From the NCBI GenBank assembly GCA_905147135.1, contig LR990050.1, positions 3,980,501 through 4,044,500 of the forward strand: a DNA stretch of 64,000 nt. The letters are read 5' to 3'. Position numbers and translations under genes: made by a program. Positions 55,300 through 64,000 of the stretch are shown here, in pieces. The notes under the pieces are model-generated. The model made no database searches. It was not told the origin of the DNA and was given only the letters and a program-made list of their open reading frames with translations. The first letter of the stretch is position 1, and each line of letters starts with the position of its first letter. Source of the DNA: Blastobasis lacticolella (Eukaryota > Arthropoda > Insecta > Lepidoptera > Blastobasidae).

Positions 55300-55563
55300 A
55301 AATAATAATAATAAATAATCGTGGACAAATTCACACAGCGCCATCTAGCCCCAAACTAAGCAAAGCTTGTACTATGGGTGCTAACTAACTGTTATACTAC
55401 TTATATACTTTTAAATACATACTTATTATATATAGAACACCGAGACCCGTAACAGAAATTAAAAGGTCCCGGGGAGAGGTCCACGCAAGAGGTCCCGGGA
55501 ATCGAACCCGGGACCTCTTGCGTAGCTGACTGGCATGTTGACCACTGAACCACTCAGGTCGTC
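55300..55563 (-). mobile_element. SINE family A with an inverted head duplication
   Basis: CACACAGCGCCATCTAGCCC and AGCAAAGCTTGTACTATGGG (3' body), then GAATCGAACCCGGGACCTC and ACCACTGAACCACTCAGG (head reversed). Within the head a 17-bp perfect inverted repeat, ACGCAAGAGGTCCCGGG (55483-55499 with 55507-55523), replaces the usual sequence between head and body. Confidence 0.8.
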
Positions 55564-55598
55564 ATTGAAAATGTAAAGATCCGAAAAGGACATACGAT

Positions 55599-56062
55599 TT
55601 GGCAGTAGGCCAGAGTGTCTACACGTGTCAATTATGGAGCGAGTACACGGTCGCTTCCCTGAACGGTATCCGGGTCCAGTATAACAACATTTACAGGCAT
55701 CTGATGGGATCGAAATACCATTGTAGTGCATCTGGAATGTTCGCAAAAGCGCGACTGGACACGTTTAATGCCATTCAGATGAAGTGTATTGCTTCATGTC
55801 TGTCAGGAGTTGGCGCCTGTAGGAGCTCTATTACAATAGAACTGACAGACAGATCACACTGTACGTGTATGTATAAACATTGGCTGACTATTATTAGCAT
55901 GCTAAATGCACTTGTGACTTGTTATATACGTCTGTTAGAGACTGAGATTATTATTGTATTTCATTATTAGTATATTGTGTTTTAATGTTTTATATTTTTA
56001 CCATTGATACCTATAAACCACGAGTCTGAAATAAATACATTAATTATTATTATTATTATAGT
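55599..56062 (+). pseudogene. LINE ORF2 C-terminal remnant with 3' tail
   Basis: The frame 55599-55970 reads YTCQLWSEYTVASLNGIRVQ, then YNNIYRHLMG, then SASGMFAKARLDTFNAIQMK. This is the conserved region after the reverse transcriptase of a LINE group abundant in Lepidoptera (usual form QLW...RVQYN...R.L...CSAS.MF). It then loses similarity. A 3' non-coding part and an ATTATT tail (about 56040-56060) complete the copy. About 120 codons remain, 5'-truncated, so inactive. Confidence 0.7.
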
Positions 56063-56514
56063 ATCTTTAATAAGGTATAAAACAAGTAGTGTAATGTAGG
56101 CTTAAAGTGTGCTTTATGTTGTAATAGTCTCTCGCTTTGACCCCAGTACCACACGTGCGCTTCCTTACCTTTGCCTTTAATATCAATAACACTAACAATA
56201 TCTTCATTAGCGGCTATAGATTCATGGGCACACGAGAGTTCCTATAAAAGCGTACCGTAACATCGAAAATGTTTACATAGTGTCCATATTTCACTGCGGG
56301 CGAAGGCTGCGTAAATTAAATTTCCTGCTTATCCCACCCCGTCCTAATATTAGAGGGTTATGGAAATTCGGGTGACACACGGCGGTTTATATGCATAATT
56401 ATGGATTTCTTCCGCTGCCTCCTTTCCATCCAGGGGGGAAATTCGTTTTTCTTTTTATTTGATATCCGTTTTAGGAGAAACGAGAAATATTTGGTGGGTT
56501 TAATAATGATACAG
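56063..56514. other. unassigned stretch
   Basis: Nothing recognised. Confidence 0.4.
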
Positions 56515-56710
56515 GTACCGTCACGGGGTGCCAATCGGTCGGACTGTTTGACCAGACTCAGGGTCCCCAGTCAGGAGTCAGCCTGGAGGTGTTGGAGGTC
56601 CCCATAGACCTTTGTCAATCTAGCTTCGCCAACTGTATAATAAAGCGCACCTAACGAGTGGCGAGCTCGTTGCGGTGCACAAGTTCGACTAGCCTTAAAG
56701 TACGGAACGG
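56515..56710 (-). mobile_element. body of the 5S-derived SINE-like element, truncated
   Basis: CGGACTGTTTGACCAGACTC, AGGGTCCCCAG, AGCTTCGCCAACTGTATAAT and GCGAGCTCGTTGCGGTGCAC parallel 50145-50305 and, reversed, 45575-45720. Confidence 0.45.
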
Positions 56711-58175
56711 TCACCAATCCAGTTTCAGTAGGTACAAAATTAAATTACAGCCCTTTCTCTGTTATTCAGGCATCCAATGGTCCATAGCAACCTACTATAC
56801 CTAGGCCTTTTTTCAAAAGCGCTAATTTTTTAAGTCGTTGCTAAATTTTACAGAGTAGTTGGAGGTCACAGTATTGAAAACAATATAGGTACCAACACAG
56901 AGTTCCAACTTAATTGAATGGCCATAGACACTATGCGTCCGTTATAGTGGACGAAATTGACTAATCATAGATCCGTGTTGTACGCAGTGCGTTTACTTGC
57001 CAAGCACTGTGAGAATGCATAGTAACGCAACATTGACAAATAAATCACTCAGGTCGTCTTTACAATAGTCCAAGTCCAACAATAGTCCTGGCACATACTG
57101 CGTCACTGAAGGCAATCGAGTTTAGTCACAAAATAACTGTACAAAACCGAGTGCTCATTGTTGGTTTGAATGAACAAATGACGACTAGTTTACGTTGAAT
57201 TTTCGAATTCTTTTTCGGGTTACAAAATACAATACAGGAATGCAGGCCAGCTCGTTAGGCGGCCGCCGAAAACAGGACCGAAAATATTTTTAATTTTCCT
57301 CCCTACCCGCAAAAGTCGGCCACCCGTTCATTGTGCTTTTCGTCTACCCTCATATTTCCCAGTACTGATTTCCATTTTGCATTCACCGAATCTAGGGAGT
57401 TGAATAATTTTCAGTACATTATTCGGCATCGTCGACTCTTACAAACATTGTTGAGCCCTCGTATTTATCAGAAACGAGAATATTTTGTTTCTACAAGAGT
57501 CCACTCGGATGACGCATAAAATAACCTCAAAGTTAATGCCAAGTTTGTAGACACTATTACTGAGAATCATCTAGTGAAGACAAAATATTCTGGACCAGTG
57601 GTGTAGAAGTTATTTTGGACTTTAGCTTTACAAGGTTATTACGCAATTCCTGATGGAGAGCAGTGACATCCTAACTAACATCCACGTTTTATACAGTTCA
57701 AGAGCACAGTGCATTACCACTTTTAGGAAAAAAACCTTGCTGCTACATTATCGCATAGGGTATATGGTGCATCGTTAGTCGAGTCGAATTGACTGAAAGA
57801 ATAGACAATTAATTGTCAATTAAAAGAGATTTCATAATTTGTCCTATCAATAATAATTGGACAGGAAAATGACTATTGAAAATGTAATACATTTTTACTC
57901 TTGAACTGTACATTTGGCTTTCATTACGTGTAACAAGGTTTTTTCAGCTTCATCGACATGTTATGCGAGTTTAGTACCGATAAAATAAAATCCCCATCTG
58001 AAAACGATGATTCTGATAGAAGGGGATTTTGCAGAGGGGGATATTTATTAAAGAAAGCTAAGAAAGGTTAAAAAATAATATACCTACATGTTCAAGCAGT
58101 TTAATAGTAATAAGGTTAATGGCATTGTACATCATTGGTTGTTAACATATACCTATGTGTAAGTACATAAAATGT
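56711..58175. other. unassigned stretch
   Basis: A SINE A head fragment (AAATCACTCAGGTCGTC) is at 57042-57058; otherwise nothing recognised. Confidence 0.4.
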
Positions 58176-58376
58176 GAGGGTAAACATTGTGACCTCACAT
58201 TCAGATGACTGAATGTGTAACTATGATCCAATCTGATCAGGTTCCCCTATTAACAGTGAAAACTCAGATACCAGTCACTTTACTGTAATTAAGTGATCTG
58301 CCAAATCCTGGATCATGGTCAAGGCGGGCACCTGGCCTTCGCGCGCGACACAACCGAAATTGATGTCTAGGTGATT
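58176..58376 (+). mobile_element. SINE family B, 5'-truncated
   Basis: GTGAGGGTAAACATTGTGAC, CTATGATCCAATCTGATCAG, CCAAATCCTGGATCATGGTC and a GTGATTATT end. Confidence 0.7.
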
Positions 58377-60317
58377 ATTTTAGTTAGTACAATGTGTAAT
58401 ACCAGTTAAAATTGCAAAGTATTATATCTAGAGACAGTTATAATGGGATTAGCGGGTATCTGTTTGTCTGTTATTTGCGACGTTGTTAAAACAATATTTG
58501 GAAAAACAGTAAACTTGGAGAAAATACGGAACAACTTTCCACGCGAAGGTATTCCACGCTTTGCGTCAACATTATGTTTATTTTCACGTAAAATGTAACG
58601 TTAGAAGGTAGAAAATTGGCAGCAAACCAGTTTACTGACTTTGTTGGAAACCGGATCGTTGGAGGAAATCGCGTCCAACTTTGCCCCAATTGTCAAAGTT
58701 CTAAATAACTGTTTATTTTTATTCACTTACCGACTGGCTAAGCTATATCTGTTACCTATCGAATGACTTTACACTTGACTTTGATCTGAATTATTTAGAC
58801 GCAAATCAACATTCAAAATCAAAGTTCCCCAACGTTGTTCACAAAATTTTGCGCACTATCCTTGATGTCATAAAATATTCCTAAGCATTAAGGAGTCATA
58901 AATTTAAGAGTGACTTCGCGAGTTAAGTTTTTATATAATGTTGGTGTGTTTATATAATGGTGTAAAGATCTTCCTTCTAAATTTAAGACCTCGCCTACTT
59001 GTAAACTAACATTGTATTTTGTGGAGCAATAAATGTGTTATTAATATCATTATACTATACTGTACCCGTGACTTTGTTCGCGTGGACTACAGGATGTTTG
59101 GTATGTATAATATTATGCAAAACTGTTGTCTGGTGAAGCGCTCTTATAAAAAAGGAGCCTTTCACTTTAGATTTGTAAACTCCCAGGTTGTATTTAACAA
59201 AAGACAGAAGTTAAAATTCAGGTAGAGAGTTCCGTCGCGGGTCGCACGATAGATGTTTAATCAAAATGGTTTGTATGAGTAGGTAGTCTTTGTAATTTCA
59301 ACTGTAAAACCTTGTTGAACCTTTCCCTGAGGTTCTCCTCGTTTGGTGGTAGAACGAAAATGGGGGCATTAAATTGTGCAGTTCCATTGCAGTCTCCGAA
59401 ATGTATTCGGTAACAAAAACAAGACATACGCTTGAAAAATATAACCGTCTTTCCATCGCAGTCGGGTAAAACACATAGTTTAGACAAAGAAAGACTGATT
59501 GCAGAGATGTTGCAGGTTTTAGATTTAGTTTAGTTTTATCTAAGCGTAAGTGTTTTACTTTTTGTTTTACCTTTGTCACTCCTGTCTCGTTGGCAACTAA
59601 GTTTAGAATAGAAGTTTCAAGAAATTTCATAGAAAAATAACATTTGGCAATATTTGACTTCTTTGTAGTGGTCTGACTTTGCGAATTCAAGTTAGACATC
59701 GTCTAAAGTTAAGTACAATACGGTGGTCGTATACAGAAGTGAGATTAAATAATTATAAAAAAAGTTTTTTCTATTTATCAGACTAGCCAAGCATTTGACC
59801 GCCATCTCACCTGGTAAGTGGTAAGTAAAGTGTCCGTAGATAGAACATATCTATCTGAGACTATTATCCATAGCTTTTTATCTACTAAAGTGTTTACTCC
59901 ACTTCAATACAAATTGCCGCAATTTCATGGCCACACATCCGTGTGTAGGTAGAGTTTATCTTGAATAATGTTGGCTAAAGGCAAAGGATGACCGACGACT
60001 TTCCACTTGTCTTGTCGGATTGCCGTCCCACGCGTCGCGTATCACTAATTCCGCTAATTCTGTCTCTTTCATTTAGTTTGATGCGACGAGAGAGGCTTTA
60101 GTGTGAGAATGTGACGTATAATAAAAGAAAGAGCAGCGACATTGAAAAACTAAAACATGTACAAGCCTAAACATTTCCTCGTAAATAACATCATGAAGAA
60201 AAAGCTAGTCTATAAATGATTCTATAAATATCAGGACAGGCAATGCGATGTATTCATTGATTCATTTTGAGAGGTATCATGAGCATGCCTCTAAAATAGA
60301 TAGTACGGCATCAGGTC
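58377..60317. other. unassigned stretch
   Basis: 59053-59080 (ACTGTACCCGTGACTTTGTT then CGCGTGG) is a weak Helitron-end-like piece. The 133-codon minus frame 59699-59298 has no recognisable motif, and its overlap with another frame (59487-59257) argues against a gene. Confidence 0.35.
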
Positions 60318-60390
60318 GGCTTGGTGTTGCTAATGTCTATAGGCAGTGGTGACCACTTTCCATCAGGTGGCCCGTTTCATCATACCGCCT
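60318..60390 (+). repeat. dispersed repeat, family G
   Basis: GGTGTTGCTAATGTCTATAG, GCAGTGGTGACCACTTTCCA and TCAGGTGG. Confidence 0.6.
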
Positions 60391-61305
60391 GGTGGCCGAA
60401 TTGCACCAACCTCTTTTACTGGGTGTCGAATATGAGAAGCTAACAGATTACTTAGACGGAAAATTGGTAGCACCGTTTTTAGCTCTGTATTTTAAGCACT
60501 GCGGTCTGCAGCCGCATTGGATAGAACTAGAATCGATACCGATTATGAAGTGTCAAACAGCAATGGACCTATAAATTCGCAAGTTCGTCCGTGGTATCGT
60601 CGATGGTTCAGATACGAAAGAGAGAGAATGAAATATGAAACGATAGAAAAGCACTTATAATAAAGATAAAAATGTCACGGACTTGAGGTTAGCAAATGAA
60701 AGCCTATTCAAAAGGTTTTTAGCCCGTTATTTGTGTAAAATAGCTTTTTGATAATCTGTAATTACTCGCCTGAAACACAGGGCACCGTATTTACTTAGAT
60801 CAGACAAAAACATTGAAATGTAAAATGTAAAATTAAAATTCAATTCTCAAAATTATTTTTTAAATATTTTTTTAAGTACATGCATATTTATTATAATAGA
60901 ACAACCCCTAAAACGCCTGCGCGAAGGAGGGTTGCGAGTTCACGGTACTATCAACAGCATAATAATAATTTCCTCCTCCGGAACCCTTATGTTGGATTGT
61001 TTACTTACACCGACCGGTAAGGGTAAACCCATGCTTTATTTCACCCCAACAGAATCCCTGCTATCTGCGACGACATTTCTTACTGCACCCGCACCTGTCA
61101 GGGTGGCACTAGACAAATGACGTCACCGTCTGTCACCACCCCGCATTACTCTTGAGTCCAGTACGATAGATAAAATGGCTTTAGTTTCAGAATGCATTCG
61201 GTAGCTCGCTGATAGTGTCATCGTTGTGGTAGAGTAAGTTTGCTGGTTATGGCTAGCGCGACTGGTTTATTTTGTTTTATTTATGTTATGTTTTAGTGTA
61301 CGATA
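60391..61305. other. unassigned stretch
   Basis: Short open frames at 60392-60574 and 60932-61120 without family resemblance. Confidence 0.35.
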
Positions 61306-61405
61306 TTTGTTAATCAGCTATCTAACACCCATAACAGAAGCTGTGCTTACTTTGGGGCTAGAGGGCGCTGTGTGAATTTGCCCAAGCATATTTATTATTC
61401 TTATT
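61306..61405 (+). mobile_element. SINE family A, 3' half
   Basis: TTAATCAGCTATCTAACACC, CATAACAGAAGCTGTGCTTA and GGGGCTAGAGGGCGCTGTGT. Confidence 0.7.
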
Positions 61406-61599
61406 TTTCCTTTATACAAATTATGTACATCCATCACAATAATCGAAACGACCAAACTGTTCAGAATGATCTAAGTAACTAACACCCCTACTTACAAACA
61501 ATACTTGCCTAAGTACTTTACTATGCGTTCTTACAAAGCTCGTCTGCTACGTTTAGTACTTTCGGTCCCATTAAGGTTCTATAATGGGACCAAGGTAAG

Positions 61600-61920
61600 T
61601 CCGAATCAACTGACAGTAATACAAATTATAAAGTGTGGATATGGCAATAATCTGGGGATAATCTGTCCTTGTCAGTCCTTCTTGTAAATTATTAATCATG
61701 GTGAAAATTATCTTCCGCACTTCCTTAATAATAGTTTTGCCCATTATTTAATAGTGTTTTTCTTAACTTGCTAAAATAAACAGACCTACAGAAATCAATT
61801 TGTTTGTTATGACATTAATGAATGACGTTCTCTGACGGATAAAAAACTTGGCATAAGTTGCCATACAGAGATTTTTTTTTAATATGCGATTCGGACTTAG
61901 CGTGGTCTTATTATATCATT
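61600..61920. repeat. ~400-bp dispersed repeat, copy 2
   Basis: Collinear with 6275-6675 (shared blocks listed there), with deletions in the middle; same orientation. Confidence 0.6.
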
Positions 61921-62335
61921 GGTCAATGAGGAGTTTTCCAGTAGGTATTGTCAATTGGTTTCAAAAAGCATCAATAGATGGCGCTCCTACAATTTTGGTG
62001 ATTTTTTACCAAAAGGTTCAACGAAATGTATTTTAATACAAACCTTTCATATTATCTATGATTTGTATTGCGTCCATTCTTGATCCTAGTGTCCATGAAA
62101 CGAATTGACTCAGTCAAATTGATGTTTGTTTTGTTTGCAATAATTTATTACAACCTCTAAAATGGTTAAAAAATAGTGATAAATATAATATTATCCAATA
62201 CAACGTACCCAGTGTTTATATTCTCTTTGCTAAGAACCTATTTCAAGCGATTATCAATTACCGAAATTGTCGGGGCGCCATCTAGGGAGTGGTTAGGAAT
62301 GCTTTAGATACCTATTGGAAAACTGCTCATTTCGC
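61921..62335. mobile_element. TIR element (MITE-like), ~400 bp
   Basis: GAGGAGTTTTCCAGTAGGTA (from 61928) pairs with TACCTATTGGAAAACTGCTC (62310-62329), two mismatches. Further in, ATAGATGGCGCTCC pairs with GGGGCGCCATCTAG. Non-coding. Ends and target duplication not resolved. Confidence 0.5.
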
Positions 62336-62407
62336 TCACTCAAGTGTTGTCAGTTGGAACCGTGTTCGCTGTGTGCACTGTGACCTCTTATTAACGTGAA
62401 GGACATA

Positions 62408-62503
62408 ATTAAGAATGTTCATCATCGCAATGTACGGAACTTCGAAAAATTTTGTATTGAACACTTCGAAGTTCCGTAGATACATCGTGTTGATGAACGT
62501 TCT
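62408..62503. repeat. long hairpin, imperfect ~38-bp stem
   Basis: The left arm 62408-62446 (AAGAATGTTCATCATCGCAA and so on to GGAACTTCGAA) pairs with 62465-62503, with an 18-nt loop. The 12 bp next to the loop pair perfectly and a few bulges follow. The size is like a microRNA precursor or a tiny foldback element. Confidence 0.6.
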
Positions 62504-62682
62504 CAATATTGGTACAATGCTATTTTGAACGTAGAGATTCAAAATAACACTCACATATTGCATAATAGAAAACGATTTTGTTTACTTTGACATAATAATT
62601 TGAAGACAATACGCACCTTGTATGATACCCGTAGTATAGAGAACGATCCATTTTGTTATTTATTACAATAAAGTCATATTGG

Positions 62683-62950
62683 CGTTACTGACCCGGTTAT
62701 GCTCTCGCGCACGAGGACCCGGGGTCCGCCTTGACCATGATCTAGGATTTAGCAGAACAGGTAATTACAGTGGAGCGACTGCCATCTCCGCGACCCTGCT
62801 ACCATGGAAACATGACCAGATTGGATCATGTTTACACATTCAGCTGCCTGAATGTGCAGGTTTCATCACGATGTTTTCCCTCACTAATGTACATAACTCA
62901 TAAAAGAGTCATTGGTGCATTGTGGCAGTGGAAATCGAACCCGGGAATAA
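62683..62950 (-). mobile_element. SINE family B
   Basis: GTTATGCTCTCGCGCACGAG, CCATGATCTAGGATTTAGC, GACCAGATTGGATCATG and a head remnant GGAAATCGAACCCGGG. Confidence 0.75.
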
Positions 62951-63007
62951 TATATTGTACTAAATAACTTACCTGACATACAACATACTGGTTTCATACA
63001 CATCACC

Positions 63008-63292
63008 ATGTTTTCCCTCACATTAAGTATTTTGTTATTTTATTTTATTATGTACTCTATAACAGACGATTACCGAATGTCTATTGAACTTAAAGGGAAA
63101 ATATACAAGACTATCATTAGACCTGCCCCATTGTATGGGTCTAAATGTTGGGCAAGCAAAGAGTCGGAAGAAAGGCGAGTGCAAGCGCCGGAGATGAGAA
63201 TGATAAGATGGATGAAAGGACAAAATAAAAAGGGTGTACATAAGAGGAAGTTTGAAAGTAGTGCCAGTGATGGAAAAGATGAGGGGCAATAG
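63008..63292 (+). pseudogene. LINE reverse-transcriptase C-terminal remnant
   Basis: From about residue 22 of the frame: YRMSIELKGKIYKTIIRPAP, then LYGSKCWASKESEERRVQAP, then EMRMIRWMKG. The pattern P..LKGK.Y...RPA.LYG.ECW..K..EE.....EMRMLRWM.G is the conserved end of RTE-type LINE ORF2 proteins. The next segment diverges and a stop follows, so only ~50 recognisable codons remain. Confidence 0.7.
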
Positions 63293-63308
63293 ACTAGTTA
63301 TGCTTTTT

Positions 63309-63405
63309 TTATTATTGCCTGGGACACGGTTGGTCGGTCCACCTGATGGAAAGTGACCACCGTCGTCCAGGACACCTGCTGCCTATGGGCATGTAATGCA
63401 TAAGG
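63309..63405 (-). repeat. dispersed repeat, family G
   Basis: CCACCTGATGGAAAGTGACC, ACCGTCG and GCTGCCTATGGGCATGTAAT match 60318-60390 reversed. Confidence 0.5.
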
Positions 63406-63829
63406 GTGAAACTCATATTGTGACAAGGAAGCGATGAATATGAATGATGGATACTTCAGTAGAGGCCGACTGTAGACAATATGGATGGACTGGGTGAATG
63501 ATGACATGCGGATAAAAGGAATCAGGACAGAGATGACGAGTCTGTTGATTGGAAGAAAGAGGCATATTGTGCCGACCTCACCTAGCAGGATAAGGACACG
63601 TAGAAGATATACTCTGTACAAGATACACAACGGACAATATGACGTTATTTACTTTTTTTTTTTTAATTACACTTGTTTGTGCCAGCACGTTGGCCAGTAT
63701 TCCCAATATTAAATTGTGGAGCGTGACTGAATACGTTCTCTCGTTCGTTGCCTATAGTTAGAGTGAGAGGACTGCAAGAGATTGTTATAATGTTTTAGCT
63801 TGTGCTTTATAGCAAAATATTGTTTTATA

Positions 63830-64000
63830 GGTCGGTGGCGTAATGGTTAGGTTAGAGGTACCGCGCGGGTTAGGACCCTAGTACCGCCATGTATCAATGT
63901 TAAGTTAAACACAAACCGATGCTCGTACAGTGATATAAAACATCGTGATGAAACCTGCACATTCAGGCGACCTGCTGAATATGTAACCATGTTCAAAACT
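63830..64000 (+). mobile_element. SINE family B, cut by window end
   Basis: GGTCGGTGGCGTAATGGTTA is the tRNA-like head (A-box region); then CATCGTGATGAAACCTGCAC and ATTCAGGCGACCTG follow. The B box is degenerate (GGGTTAGGACCC). The 3' part lies outside the window. Confidence 0.7.

Noticed and set aside
59257..59699. 133-codon minus-strand gene
   Set aside because: No motif, no signal peptide, and a second overlapping frame on the same strand of similar quality; likely chance.

Overview
This 64-kb window looks like non-coding, repeat-dense DNA from a moth or butterfly (Lepidoptera). The sequence is AT-rich. It carries many copies of tRNA-headed SINEs with GATGAT-type tails, Helitron-type ends of the form TC...CTAGT, and several LINE tails of types common in lepidopteran genomes. 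The lepidopteran assignment is inferred from repeat families, because no conserved single-copy host gene is visible. Almost everything that can be named is a mobile element or its debris.

Layout: 0-12 kb holds SINE copies, RTE-like LINE 3' ends, short dispersed repeats and one complete non-autonomous Helitron (11.5-12.1 kb). At 13.0-17.2 kb there is a direct tandem duplication with a period of 2128 bp. A 1546-bp block in it appears identical in both copies, while the following ~0.55 kb has clearly diverged. 17.7-28.5 kb holds SINEs and several Helitrons, including a near-identical 223-bp tandem Helitron array. At 29.2-30.2 kb is the 3' part of a Penelope-like element with a GIY-YIG domain, frameshifted. 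At 34.4-39.1 kb, on the minus strand, is the best-preserved gene-bearing unit: a non-LTR retrotransposon with ORF1 (coiled coil, RRM-like and FP25K-like C-terminal region) and an intact 984-aa ORF2 (endonuclease plus reverse transcriptase), ending in a CA-repeat 3' region and an ATT-type tail. At 42.4-43.2 kb is a piggyBac-derived N-terminal gene fragment with a convincing intron. 45.5-45.7 kb holds a 5S-rRNA-derived SINE. 53.2-55.1 kb is a nested cluster of two MITEs, a partial Helitron, and a Helitron carrying a third MITE with a TA target-site duplication. 55.6-56.1 kb and 63.0-63.3 kb hold LINE reverse-transcriptase tails.

The only candidate host coding sequence is a cysteine-containing open frame of about 98 codons at 50.8-51.1 kb (minus strand), followed by an AATAAA signal. 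It could be a terminal exon, but this is tentative. ORF1 and ORF2 of the LINE would work together as the retrotransposition machinery, and a truncated second copy of its 3' end at 23.9 kb shows the family has moved. The SINEs presumably depend on LINE machinery, and the short Helitrons and MITEs on transposases not encoded here.

I found no clearly new multi-gene system. The most unusual structures are the 2128-bp duplication with uneven identity, the piggyBac fragment with its intron and nearby 16-bp palindromes, the LINE's TAATG junction and 5' hairpin, and a long hairpin at 62.4 kb.
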